A DNA stretch of 64,000 nt. Origin: Erythrobacter litoralis HTCC2594. Lineage in GTDB: Bacteria; Pseudomonadota; Alphaproteobacteria; Sphingomonadales; Sphingomonadaceae. This document shows, in pieces, positions 9,126-17,450 of the stretch. The DNA is taken from assembly GCF_000013005.1 (NCBI RefSeq), contig NC_007722.1, positions 2,795,501 to 2,859,500 on the forward strand, written 5' to 3'. The notes beneath the pieces are model-generated. The model was not told the DNA's origin. It did no database searches and worked only from the letters and a program-made list of their open reading frames with translations. Numbering within the stretch: the stretch's first letter is position 1; each line of letters begins with the position of its first letter. Position numbers and translations under genes: made by a program.

Positions 9126-10319
9126 ATGTCGATCACACCGCTCATGCCAGTCTACCCCCGCTGCGGGGTTCGTCCGGTCCGCGGCGAGCACTGCCACCTG
9201 ATCGACGAGGACGGCACGCGCTATCTCGACTTTGCCAGCGGCATTGCCGTCAATCTGCTCGGCCATTCGCATGAAGGCCTGATCGGTGCGATCCAGCAGC
9301 AGGCCGCGACGCTGATGCATGTTTCCAACCTCTACGGCAGCCCACAGGGCGAGGAACTGGCGCGGAAGCTGGTCGACAAGACTTTCGCCGACACGGTGTT
9401 CTTCACGAACTCTGGCGCGGAGGCGGTGGAAACGGCGATCAAGACCGCGCGCGCCTATCACCAGCAAGAGGATGGTGACGCGCAGCGTACCGAACTGATC
9501 ACGTTCACCAACGCCTTCCACGGGCGGACGATGGCGACCATCAGTGCGTCCAACCAGGAGAAGATGCACAAGGGCTTCCAGCCGCTTCTCCCGGGCTTCA
9601 AATATTGCGAGTTCGACGATCTCGACATGGCCAAGAGCCTGATCGGTCCGCAGACGGCGGGCTTCCTGGTCGAACCGATCCAGGGCGAAGGCGGCATCCG
9701 CCCCGCCTCGGACGCATTCATGCACGGCCTGCGCGACCTGTGCGACGAGCATGACCTCATGCTCGCGCTCGACGAAGTGCAATGCGGTGTCGCGCGCACC
9801 GGCACGCTCTACGCCTATGAGCAATACGGGATCGAACCCGACATTCTCGCCACGGCAAAAGGCATCGGCGGCGGCTTCCCGCTGGGGGCCTGCCTTGCCA
9901 CGGAAAAGGCGGCGCGCGGCATGGTCTTCGGCACGCACGGCTCGACCTATGGCGGCAATCCGCTGGCCATGGCGGCCGGAATGGCGGTGATGACAGCCGT
10001 CGCGAACGACGAGTTTCTTGCTGAAGTACGCGAAAAGGGTGAACGGATCCGGACCCGGCTCGAACAGTTCATCGGCAACTATCCCGACCTGTTCGAACTG
10101 GTCCGCGGCAAGGGGCTGATGCTCGGCATCAAGATGAAGGTCGAAAGCCGTCCCTTCTTTGTCCACCTGCGCGATCATCACCAGTTACTGACCGTCGCGG
10201 CCGGCGACAATACGCTGCGGGTTCTCCCGCCGCTGGTCATCGGCGATGCGGAGATCGATGAATTTTTCGACAAACTTTCCGCGGGTGCGGCAAGCTACAA
10301 GGTGCCCGAGGCGGCGTGA
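9126..10319 (+). CDS. argD: Acetylornithine aminotransferase
   Basis: 397-aa PLP enzyme of arginine synthesis converting N-acetylglutamate semialdehyde to N-acetylornithine; it can also act in lysine synthesis. The sequence shows [12 protein letters not shown] (cofactor phosphate region), the glycine-rich [17 protein letters not shown] with the ring-binding Asp, and Lys245 in ATAKGIGGG as the Schiff-base lysine. The ATG at 9126 has GAGGAA about 8 bases upstream. The stop codon overlaps the argF start (TGATG), so the two arginine genes are coupled; argF next door favours ArgD over other class III aminotransferases. Confidence 0.95.
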   Translation: MSITPLMPVYPRCGVRPVRGEHCHLIDEDGTRYLDFASGIAVNLLGHSHEGLIGAIQQQAATLMHVSNLYGSPQGEELARKLVDKTFADTVFFTNSGAEAVETAIKTARAYHQQEDGDAQRTELITFTNAFHGRTMATISASNQEKMHKGFQPLLPGFKYCEFDDLDMAKSLIGPQTAGFLVEPIQGEGGIRPASDAFMHGLRDLCDEHDLMLALDEVQCGVARTGTLYAYEQYGIEPDILATAKGIGGGFPLGACLATEKAARGMVFGTHGSTYGGNPLAMAAGMAVMTAVANDEFLAEVREKGERIRTRLEQFIGNYPDLFELVRGKGLMLGIKMKVESRPFFVHLRDHHQLLTVAAGDNTLRVLPPLVIGDAEIDEFFDKLSAGAASYKVPEAA

Positions 10320-11263
10320 TGCCCGCACCGGCGACAGTACGGCATTTTCTCGACCTGTCGGATGCCGGCGGCGATGCGATCGCCGCGATGATTAATGACG
10401 CGCAGGACCGCAAGGCCGCGCGTACAGCCTGGCCGAAGGGGCGCCCCGATCCGGATGCGCCGCTGAAGGACCACGTCCTCGCCATGATCTTCGAGAAAAG
10501 CTCGACCCGCACCCGCGTCAGTTTCGACATGGCGATGCGGCAACTCGGCGGCAGCGCGATGGTGATGGAATCGGGTTCCATGCAGCTCGGGCGGGGCGAA
10601 AGTATTGCCGATACCGCACGGGTGTTGAGCCGGATGGTGGATGCGATCATGATCCGCACCGACGATCACGGCAAGATCGAGGAGCTGGCGCACCACGCCA
10701 CGGTACCGGTGATCAACGGCCTGACCGATCGTTCGCATCCGTGCCAGATCGTCGCCGACCTGCTGACGGTCATAGAAAATGGCAAGGCACTGCCCGGTCT
10801 GGAGATCGCCTGGCTCGGCGATGGCAACAATGTGCTGCACTCGATCCTCGAAGCAGCGGGCCTGATGAAGTTCAACGTCCGGGTCGGGACGCCCAAGGGC
10901 TACGAGCCCGATGGCGAATTCGTCGAATTGGCGCGTGCGGGCGGGGCGCAGGTCTCGCTGGCTGCCGATGCGGCCGAAGCGGCGCGCGGGGCGGATGTCG
11001 TAATTACCGATACCTGGGTGTCGATGGGGCAGGAGCATGCTGCAACCAAGCTGGAGGCAATGGCGCCGTTCCAGGTCGACGACCGCCTGATGGACCAAGC
11101 CAAGCCGGACGCCATCTTCCTGCACTGCCTGCCCGCGCATGTCGGGGAGGAAGTGGCCGAAAGCGTGATCGAAGGGCCGCAATCGCGGGTTTTCGACGAG
11201 GCAGAGAACCGTATCCATGCGCAGAAATCGGTGCTGCTCTGGGCGCTCGGCAAGCTCGGCTAA
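10319..11263 (+). CDS. argF: Ornithine carbamoyltransferase
   Basis: 314 aa, forming citrulline from ornithine and carbamoyl phosphate in the cytoplasm. [11 protein letters not shown] holds the carbamoyl-phosphate motif STRTR, DRSHPCQ the second phosphate-site motif (HPxQ), and [13 protein letters not shown] the ornithine-binding HCLP loop. Length matches the family. It begins at an ATG sharing one base with the argD stop; a GTG three bases earlier is possible but adds only one residue. Confidence 0.96.
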   Translation: MPAPATVRHFLDLSDAGGDAIAAMINDAQDRKAARTAWPKGRPDPDAPLKDHVLAMIFEKSSTRTRVSFDMAMRQLGGSAMVMESGSMQLGRGESIADTARVLSRMVDAIMIRTDDHGKIEELAHHATVPVINGLTDRSHPCQIVADLLTVIENGKALPGLEIAWLGDGNNVLHSILEAAGLMKFNVRVGTPKGYEPDGEFVELARAGGAQVSLAADAAEAARGADVVITDTWVSMGQEHAATKLEAMAPFQVDDRLMDQAKPDAIFLHCLPAHVGEEVAESVIEGPQSRVFDEAENRIHAQKSVLLWALGKLG

Positions 11264-11307
11264 AGGGCCCGCCTTCCAAACAAGGCAGTGCGCCCCATAT
11301 AGGCGCC

Positions 11308-12201
11308 ATGCAACAACCCGACGAAACTTACGCTGACCGCCTGCTCAGCTTCACGATCCCTTCGCGTCAAGCCCGCGGCCGCATCGTCCGGCTCGATTCA
11401 GTCCTCGACGATGTCCTGTCCGCGCATCGATACCCGCCCGCGATTGCCCGCCTGCTGGCCGAAGCGCTGGTGGTGGGCACGCTCATCGGCGGCCTCGTCA
11501 AGGACGACGAGGGCCAGATGACGATGCAAGCGCAGACCCGCGACGGGATCGTCAAGCTGCTGGTGGTCGATTACCGGGCCGGCGCGGTGCGCGGCTATGC
11601 CGATTTCGATCGCAGCCGACTCGACGATATCGGTATCAACCCGGATCTGCACACGCTGTTCGGCGATGGCTATCTCGCGGTGACGTTCGACATGAATGAC
11701 GAGCGCGGACGCTACCAGGGAATTGTGCCGCTGGAAGGCGAAAGCCTGAGCCATGCCTGCGAGACCTATTTCGCGCAATCGGAACAGGTCCCGACGCTCA
11801 TCAGGGTTGCAGTCGATATAGATGGCGGCGTCCAATCGGGCGCCGGACTGCTGGTCCAGCACCTGCCAGACGGGGAAGTCGGGCGCGAGCGCCTGCATGC
11901 CCGGCTCGACCATCCCGAATGGGAACACGTCGCCATTCTCGCTGGGAGCCTGCGCGATGACGAACTGCTCGATCGCGATCTTTCGATGGAGGCCATAGCC
12001 TGGCGCCTCTTCCACGAGGAAGAGCAAGTGCGCACGCAGGTCGGGTCGGTCCTCAGCCGCGGTTGTCGCTGCTCGGCCGAACATTACGCGACCGTGCTCG
12101 CACGCTTCGGCGAAACCGAGCGAGCCGAAATGCGGGACGAGGACGGCATCATCCAGGTCGACTGCGCCTTCTGCTCGCGCACCTTCGCGCTCGACATGTA
12201 A
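11308..12201 (+). CDS. hslO: Hsp33 redox-regulated chaperone
   Basis: 297 aa. Hsp33 is a cytoplasmic holdase activated by oxidative unfolding. The C-terminal zinc switch is complete: Cys253-x-Cys255 (CRC) and Cys286-x-x-Cys289 (CAFC). The N-terminal domain contains the usual LAEALVVGTLIGGLVK helix and the glycine-rich GYLAVTFD strand. It follows argF by 44 bases on the same strand, a pairing often seen in alphaproteobacteria, so it is probably read from the arg transcript. Confidence 0.95.
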   Translation: MQQPDETYADRLLSFTIPSRQARGRIVRLDSVLDDVLSAHRYPPAIARLLAEALVVGTLIGGLVKDDEGQMTMQAQTRDGIVKLLVVDYRAGAVRGYADFDRSRLDDIGINPDLHTLFGDGYLAVTFDMNDERGRYQGIVPLEGESLSHACETYFAQSEQVPTLIRVAVDIDGGVQSGAGLLVQHLPDGEVGRERLHARLDHPEWEHVAILAGSLRDDELLDRDLSMEAIAWRLFHEEEQVRTQVGSVLSRGCRCSAEHYATVLARFGETERAEMRDEDGIIQVDCAFCSRTFALDM

Positions 12202-12282
12202 AATGTCGCGTCGATCCAATTCATGACCTATATACCTGCCTACCATTACAAAGAAAACAGAGGTCGCCAGGCGGAGGACGAT

Positions 12283-12696
12283 ATGAAGAATTCTCGCGCC
12301 CGGCTGCGATCGACACTGATTGCATTGGGCATATCCATCACTGCATTCGGCGTGCCTGCCGAGGCGCAGGCACCCGGCCTGGCCATGCTTAACAGGCTGC
12401 AGGCCGGCGAATGGGAAATTCGTTATCGTGACGGCGCTGCGCCGAAGCGTATGTGCGTGCGCAACGGCCGCGAATTGATCCAGCTGCGCCATCGCGAACC
12501 CAACTGCAATCGCTTCGTCGTCGAGGACGGCGATAGCGAAGTGACGGTGCAGTATACGTGCCGCGGCAATGGCTATGGCCGCACCAACATCCGGCGCGAA
12601 AGCAATGTCCTCGTCCAGCTGGAATCGCAGGGCATCGAAGGGGGCTTGCCGTTCTCGTTCACTGCGGAAGGTCGCCGGATCGGCGCCTGTCGCTAG
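12283..12696 (+). CDS. Exported DUF3617-like protein
   Basis: 137 aa with a signal peptide (residues 1 to about 28, hydrophobic STLIALGISITAFG, cleavage near AEAQA). The mature part has LQAGEWEIRYRD near its start and three or four cysteines (KRMCVRN, EPNCNRF, QYTCRGN), matching the layout of the DUF3617 family of small periplasmic proteins of unknown function. The ATG at 12283 is chosen over the upstream in-frame ATG at 12223 because GGAGGAC lies just before it and the signal peptide starts there. Confidence 0.7.
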   Translation: MKNSRARLRSTLIALGISITAFGVPAEAQAPGLAMLNRLQAGEWEIRYRDGAAPKRMCVRNGRELIQLRHREPNCNRFVVEDGDSEVTVQYTCRGNGYGRTNIRRESNVLVQLESQGIEGGLPFSFTAEGRRIGACR

Positions 12697-12742
12697 TCAC
12701 TTTGCGCTTGGGCGGCGCGTGAACCTGCGCTAGCCCCACTCA

Positions 12743-13462
12743 ATGGCAGCAAATTCCCGCAAGGCAGCCGCGATCCTCTTGTCCGGCGGCCTCGACTCCA
12801 TGGTCACCGCCGCGATCGCGCAGGAGCAGGGCTACGCCGTGCATGCGCTGACGATCGATTATGGCCAGCGCCACAAGGTCGAGCTGCAGTCTGCCCGGTT
12901 GATTGCCGCGAAGATCGGGGCCGAGCGACATGTCGAAATCGAGGCCGATCTGCGGGCGCTGGGTGGATCGGCGCTGACCGATGATATCGACGTTCCCAAA
13001 TGCGGCGTCGGAAACGACATTCCGGTCACCTACGTGCCTGCGCGCAACCTCGTGTTCCTGTCGTTGACCACGGCTTTTGCGGAAGCGTCCGGCGCGCGGG
13101 ATATTTTCATCGGGGTGAACGCGCTCGATTATTCCGGTTATCCGGACTGCCGCCCCGAGTTCATCGAAAGCTTTGCCGTCACGGCCAACCTCGCCACCAA
13201 GGCGGGCGTCGAGGAATCGGCGCCTTTCAAGATCCATGCCCCGCTGCAACACATGACCAAGGCCGATATCGCGCGCGAATGCGCCCGGCTCGGTCTCGAG
13301 AGTGCGTGGAGCTGGTCCTGCTACGACCCGCTGCCCGGCCTCAAGCCTTGCGGCGCGTGCGATTCCTGCCGGTTGCGGCGCAAGGGATTTGCCGAAGCGG
13401 GGCTGGCGGACGGGCTAGACTATCCGGCGGATGCACCGCCGATCCAGGGAGAGAATGCGTGA
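12743..13462 (+). CDS. queC: 7-cyano-7-deazaguanine synthase
   Basis: 239 aa, making preQ0 from 7-carboxy-7-deazaguanine, ATP and ammonia on the way to queuosine in tRNA. The PP-loop SGGLDS is at residues 14-19. The zinc site is near the C-terminus (SWSCYDP, then CGACDSCRLR). IDYGQRHKVEL is a typical QueC block. The stop codon overlaps the GTG start of the MFS gene by four bases (GTGA), so the transporter is translationally coupled, although no functional link is evident. Confidence 0.96.
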   Translation: MAANSRKAAAILLSGGLDSMVTAAIAQEQGYAVHALTIDYGQRHKVELQSARLIAAKIGAERHVEIEADLRALGGSALTDDIDVPKCGVGNDIPVTYVPARNLVFLSLTTAFAEASGARDIFIGVNALDYSGYPDCRPEFIESFAVTANLATKAGVEESAPFKIHAPLQHMTKADIARECARLGLESAWSWSCYDPLPGLKPCGACDSCRLRRKGFAEAGLADGLDYPADAPPIQGENA

Positions 13463-15033
13463 ACCAGACCGAGACCCAGCCTGCCGCTGACAATCCGGCC
13501 CCCGAGCGCGTGCCTGCCTACAGCTGGTATGCGCTCAGCGTCCTAGTCATCGTCTATGTCCTGAACTTCGTCGACCGCAATATCATCTCCATCCTGGCCG
13601 AAGAGATCAAGGCCGATCTCGGCCTGCGCGACGATCAGATCGGCTTCCTCTACGGTACGGCCTTCGGCGTTTTCTACGCGCTGTTCGGCATCCCGCTCGG
13701 CAAGCTCGCCGACAGCTGGCATCGCGTGCGCCTGATGACGGCGGGCCTCGCGATCTGGTCGGCCTTCACAGCATTGTCAGGGTTCGCCAAAAACTTCACC
13801 ATGCTCAGTGTCGCGCGGATCGGCGTCGGCGTCGGTGAGGCTACCGCGAGCCCCAGTGCCTACTCGCTGATCTCGGACTGGTTTCCCAAGAAGATGCGCG
13901 CGACGGCGCTGGCGATCTATGCCTCCGGCCTCTACATCGGCGGCGGCGTTTCGCTGCTGATCGGCGGGGCGATCGTGGAGCGCTGGAACGCGGCCTATCC
14001 GGTCGATGCGCCTATGGGGCTCGCCGGATGGCAGGCAGCTTTCATCATCGTGGGCCTGCCGGGCCTGTTGCTCGCAGCACTGGTCTTCACCCTGCGCGAA
14101 CCGCTGCGCGGCGAAAGCGAAGGCATCATAACGCCACCGCCGAAGGACCCCTTCCGGGGTTTTCTCAACGAACTGGTTGCAGTCATCCCGCCGTTCACGC
14201 TGATCGGCGCCGCACGCGCGGGTACGCGGGGCATGATACTCAATATTGTCGGGGCTCTGGTGATCGGCGGCATCGCCTATACGATGGCCGTGGTGACCGA
14301 CAACGTCCAGCAATGGGGGGCGATCGGCGTCGGCTATTACGCGATCTTCTCGTGGGCCACGACCCTGAAAGTCCGCGATGAACCGACGTTCCAGTTGATC
14401 TGGGGGACCCCGGCGTTTCTCACCACGATCCTGGGGTACGGCATGGTCGCCTTCATGTCCTATGCCGCGTCGTTCTGGGCGGCACCCTACGCGATCCGGA
14501 TCCTCGGCGAAGCGCCTTCGACCGCCGGGTGGTGGATCGGTGGCCCGGGTGCGGCGGGCGGTTTTCTCGGCGTGATCCTGGGCGGCCGGATGGCCGACTG
14601 GTTGCGCGAACGCAATCCGGCGGGGCGGCTCATCATGGTCGCCTTCGGTCTCGTCGCGGCGGCACCTTTTCTGTTCGTCATGTTCACGACGCAGAATACG
14701 ACCGTCTTCTACCTCGCCGCATTCCTGCAGTCGCTGTTCGCAAGCTCCGCGCTCGGTGGTGCAGCAGCGACGACGCAGGACCTTGTGTTGCCGCGCATGC
14801 GGGGCACGGCGACGGCGACGTTCTTCCTTTCGACGACGCTCGTCGGTCTTGCGCTCGGGCCCTATATGGCCGGACAGGTCTCGACGATGACGGGCAGCCT
14901 GTCGACCGGCGGACTGAGCCTGCTGATCGCGGTACCCGTCGGACTGATGCTGCTGTTCGTGGCCTACCGGACAGTCCCCGAAGCCGAGAGGACGGTGCTC
15001 GAACGCGCTCGGGCCGCCAGAGAAGAAATCTGA
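13459..15033 (+). CDS. MFS transporter, spinster-like
   Basis: 524-aa inner-membrane transporter of the major facilitator superfamily with about 12 hydrophobic segments. The first block LNFVDRNIISILAEEIK and the loop GIPLGKLADSWHR (the motif A position between helices 2 and 3) match the spinster-like branch, whose bacterial members often sit near catabolic genes. An unusually long central loop (about residues 215-250, including PPPKDPFRGF) separates the halves. The GTG start overlaps the queC stop and follows AGGGAGAG. Substrate unknown. It ends 7 bases before the convergent sodC stop. Confidence 0.88.
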   Translation: MNQTETQPAADNPAPERVPAYSWYALSVLVIVYVLNFVDRNIISILAEEIKADLGLRDDQIGFLYGTAFGVFYALFGIPLGKLADSWHRVRLMTAGLAIWSAFTALSGFAKNFTMLSVARIGVGVGEATASPSAYSLISDWFPKKMRATALAIYASGLYIGGGVSLLIGGAIVERWNAAYPVDAPMGLAGWQAAFIIVGLPGLLLAALVFTLREPLRGESEGIITPPPKDPFRGFLNELVAVIPPFTLIGAARAGTRGMILNIVGALVIGGIAYTMAVVTDNVQQWGAIGVGYYAIFSWATTLKVRDEPTFQLIWGTPAFLTTILGYGMVAFMSYAASFWAAPYAIRILGEAPSTAGWWIGGPGAAGGFLGVILGGRMADWLRERNPAGRLIMVAFGLVAAAPFLFVMFTTQNTTVFYLAAFLQSLFASSALGGAAATTQDLVLPRMRGTATATFFLSTTLVGLALGPYMAGQVSTMTGSLSTGGLSLLIAVPVGLMLLFVAYRTVPEAERTVLERARAAREEI

Positions 15034-15040
15034 TAGCGGG

Positions 15041-15577
15041 TTAGCTCGGCTTGATTACCGCGCAGGCCACCCGCTTGCCGGCATTGCCGGACGGGTCGGT
15101 GCGGCCGTCGTCGGGATCGGCATGGATGACGATGGCGGTGCCGTCGGCATCGAAGATTGCATCCAGCACTTCGCTGCGCGATCCGCGCAGGTCGACGCGC
15201 GTGGTCGCGGTGCCGGAGGACGACACGGTCAGGTTGGGCAGGTCGCCGAGATGCGCACCGTCGTCGTCTTCGAGGCCGTGGCCGACGTTGTCCGGATTGA
15301 GGTGACCGCCGGCCGAGGTGAAGTCCGGCGCGGCGCAGGTTCCGGTTTCATGGAGATGGAATCCGTGCTGGCCCGGCGAAATGCCGGTGACCGCGACTGC
15401 CAGGGTGACGGTGTCTCCGCTGGCCACCAGCTGCGCGGTGCCGGCGGGTATCCCGTTCGCCAGCGAGAATGTCGCCGAGCCCACGCGTTCGTTCGGCACG
15501 TCGGCGAGCGAGGTGCAGGCGGATAGCGAGAGGGCAATGAGGGCGGTCGCTGTGAGGGCGGCGGGCAAGTCTTTCAT
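15041..15577 (-). CDS. sodC: Cu/Zn superoxide dismutase, lipoprotein
   Basis: 178 aa, dismutating superoxide outside the cytoplasm. The N-terminus ends in a lipobox (LSLSACTS), so it should be lipid-anchored. Metal ligands are seen in HGFHLHETGTC (His-x-His copper ligands and the disulfide Cys), GGHLNP, the zinc-loop VGHGLEDDDGAHLGDLPN, and VIHADPDD. The catalytic Arg and second disulfide Cys are in GNAGKRVACAVI. All key residues look intact. Confidence 0.95.
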   Translation of the reverse strand: MKDLPAALTATALIALSLSACTSLADVPNERVGSATFSLANGIPAGTAQLVASGDTVTLAVAVTGISPGQHGFHLHETGTCAAPDFTSAGGHLNPDNVGHGLEDDDGAHLGDLPNLTVSSSGTATTRVDLRGSRSEVLDAIFDADGTAIVIHADPDDGRTDPSGNAGKRVACAVIKPS

Positions 15578-15615
15578 GGGGGCTCTCCAAAAGTGTCATA
15601 ACCCCATAACGAAAA

Positions 15616-15639
15616 AGGGGCCGGATTGCTCCGGCCCCT
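15616..15639 (-). terminator. Intrinsic terminator of the OmpA gene
   Basis: A 10-bp perfect stem, AGGGGCCGGA (15616-15625) with TCCGGCCCCT (15630-15639), has a 4-base loop. Read on the minus strand it is followed by TTTTTCG, a good U-tract. It lies 26 bases beyond the OmpA stop and upstream of sodC. Confidence 0.88.
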
Positions 15640-15665
15640 CTTCATTCGTTTGGCGAAAATCGCGC

Positions 15666-16790
15666 TTACATGCCCGAACCCGGACCGTAAGTGATTTCCA
15701 CGCGACGGTTCTGCAACTCGCGGACACCGTCTGCGGTCGGAACGCGCGGCTGCGATTCGCCGAAGGCTTCGCTGCTGATGCGCGCATCCGGGATACCGCG
15801 GCCATTCAGGTATTCGCGGACCGAAGCGTTACGGCGCTGCGAGAGGCCGACGTTGTAGGTCTGCGGGCCCGAACGGTCAGCGTGACCTGCGAGCATGACC
15901 GAAGCCGTGCCGCAATTCGCGTAAGCCGTGACCGCATTGTTCAGGATCGTCGCAGCTTCCGGGGTGATATTGGATTCATCCCAGTTGAAGAAGACGATGT
16001 ACGGGCCAGTGTTACACGGCGTCGTCGGCGGCGGCGGAGGCGGCGGCGGCGGCGGCGGAGGCGGAGGCGGCGGAGGCGGCGGCGGAGGCGGCGGAGGCGG
16101 AGGCGGAGCCGCGCCGAAGTTGTAGGTCAGCGTACCCAGAATCGAGTGGGTACGGACGTTGTTGTCGACAATACGACCGGCACGATCGATCAGTTCGACG
16201 CTCTCAGCGTTGAACAGACGATACTTCAGACCGACGTCCCAGTTATCGTTGAGCGGAGCACGAACGCCGGCAAGAACCTGCCAGGCAAAACCGCTGTCCG
16301 AATCATCGATGCCGGGGGCGCCATTGGTGTTGATGGTTGTGTCCAGAGCAGTCCGGGCCACACCGATACCACCGCCGACAAAGCCTTGCAGGCCGTCGTC
16401 GGGACCGAAGTCGGCCAGAGCGTTGACCATGAAGCGCAGGATGCTGATGTCGCCGTTGGCTTCGTAGGTGCCAGCCGGAGCGAGGCGGCCTGCACGACCA
16501 GCCGGGAAGCCTGCCGTGCCGACGAGAATGTCGTCGATCGATGCTTCAGCATAGCTGGCTTCGGCTTCGAGGCGAGCTGCGCCGAAGTCGTAACCGACAA
16601 TACCGCCGAAATCGAAGCCTTCGTCGGACGAAATTGTAAGCGCATCCGATGCGGTATTGACGTTGAGGTCAATGTCCTCAACGATCATGGCACCGCCATC
16701 GACCTCGACATACCAAGCATCGTCGCGGGCAAGGGCCGGCGATGCAAGGGCCGTGGAGGCCATCGCCATTCCTATGACGAGTTTCCTCAT
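15666..16790 (-). CDS. OmpA-family outer-membrane protein with polyproline linker
   Basis: 374 aa with a signal peptide (to about residue 21, SPALA|RDD). An eight-strand OmpA-type barrel covers about residues 22-226 and closes at LTYNFGAA. A run of 27 prolines (229-255) leads to a C-terminal OmpA/MotB peptidoglycan-binding domain. In that domain YIVFFNWDESNIT, the AGHADRSG strand-loop and LSQRRNASVREYL are typical and carry the diaminopimelate-binding Asp and Arg positions. It tethers the outer membrane to the cell wall. A strong terminator follows; the 181 bases upstream should hold its promoter. Confidence 0.94.
   Translation of the reverse strand: MRKLVIGMAMASTALASPALARDDAWYVEVDGGAMIVEDIDLNVNTASDALTISSDEGFDFGGIVGYDFGAARLEAEASYAEASIDDILVGTAGFPAGRAGRLAPAGTYEANGDISILRFMVNALADFGPDDGLQGFVGGGIGVARTALDTTINTNGAPGIDDSDSGFAWQVLAGVRAPLNDNWDVGLKYRLFNAESVELIDRAGRIVDNNVRTHSILGTLTYNFGAAPPPPPPPPPPPPPPPPPPPPPPPPPPPTTPCNTGPYIVFFNWDESNITPEAATILNNAVTAYANCGTASVMLAGHADRSGPQTYNVGLSQRRNASVREYLNGRGIPDARISSEAFGESQPRVPTADGVRELQNRRVEITYGPGSGM
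16026..16106 (-). repeat. Proline-codon repeat tract in the OmpA linker
   Basis: 81 bases of CCG, CCT and CCC-type codons encode 27 consecutive prolines, so the DNA is a near-continuous GGC/GGA repeat on the plus strand. Such a tract is prone to slippage in steps of three, which would change linker length without breaking the frame (inference). Confidence 0.9.
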
Positions 16791-16971
16791 TACGTATTTC
16801 CCCTTTTAGCGAATTAGAGCCACCAAGAAGCCCCCATCTAACTTTTCCCCAGGGTGGTGGCAAGCGCGCTAAACAATCAATCTGTTGCAAGAATGCCGCA
16901 TTTTCGAGTGAGAGGGCATATTATTGGCTGCATTGGCCGAAGAATAACGGAATCCCGCTGCGGATTGCGCC

Positions 16972-17427
16972 TCAGGCCCGCAAAATTCCCACATCTGTCA
17001 GGGCGTTGACCAGATCGGCGATCGCCTGCCGGGATTCGGCATCGACAGTCGCTCCCCCGCTTGGGAGCTCGGGTGCGACCGGTGTTTGCCAGCTTCCGAC
17101 AAAGATGCGCCGCGCGCTCGCCGAAAGGTCCCAGCACGCCATGCCGTCGACAGGCTCGACGAAGGTCCAGTCACCGCCTGTAAAACAGGCGATCGCATTC
17201 TCGGAGCCGGACCAGTCGTCGACCGGGTCGGCCCCGACGATCCAGCATTCGCCTTCGATCGCAGAGGGAGGAACATCGGATCGTGTCCCCGACACGACCG
17301 GGTGCAAGAGCGCATCGATGCGGCTTATCGCCTCGTTGACGATAATCTCCTTCTGCGCCTGCGCGGCGAACAGGAACGGCAGGGCATGCCGGGCGGAAAC
17401 CGACTGGAACGCGATAGGGGTTGTCAT
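16972..17427 (-). CDS. DUF2793-type protein at the end of the GTA cluster
   Basis: 151 aa. The N-terminus RHALPFLFAAQAQKEIIVNEA is characteristic of DUF2793 proteins, found next to phage-tail and GTA genes in alphaproteobacteria. The mid-region ECWIVG and DWTFVEPVDGM suggests a beta-rich particle-surface fold. It begins 23 bases after the gp15 stop on the same strand. The ATG at 17427 is chosen because the family N-terminus starts exactly there. Its role in the particle, perhaps fibre or adhesion, is inference from position. Confidence 0.75.
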   Translation of the reverse strand: MTTPIAFQSVSARHALPFLFAAQAQKEIIVNEAISRIDALLHPVVSGTRSDVPPSAIEGECWIVGADPVDDWSGSENAIACFTGGDWTFVEPVDGMACWDLSASARRIFVGSWQTPVAPELPSGGATVDAESRQAIADLVNALTDVGILRA

Positions 17428-17450
17428 AAGCTTGATCCTTCGGGGCAAAA

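Noticed and set aside
15318..16817. Plus-strand frame with a long arginine run opposite OmpA, and glycine-run frame nearby
   Set aside because: Both are translations of the opposite strand of the proline repeat tract; OmpA on the minus strand has a signal peptide, barrel and peptidoglycan-binding domain.
17140..17170. Possible family I repeat (GTCGACAGGCTCGACGAAGG)
   Set aside because: Only part of the unit matches and the bases encode the well-placed EPVDGM segment of the DUF2793 protein, so chance similarity is more likely.
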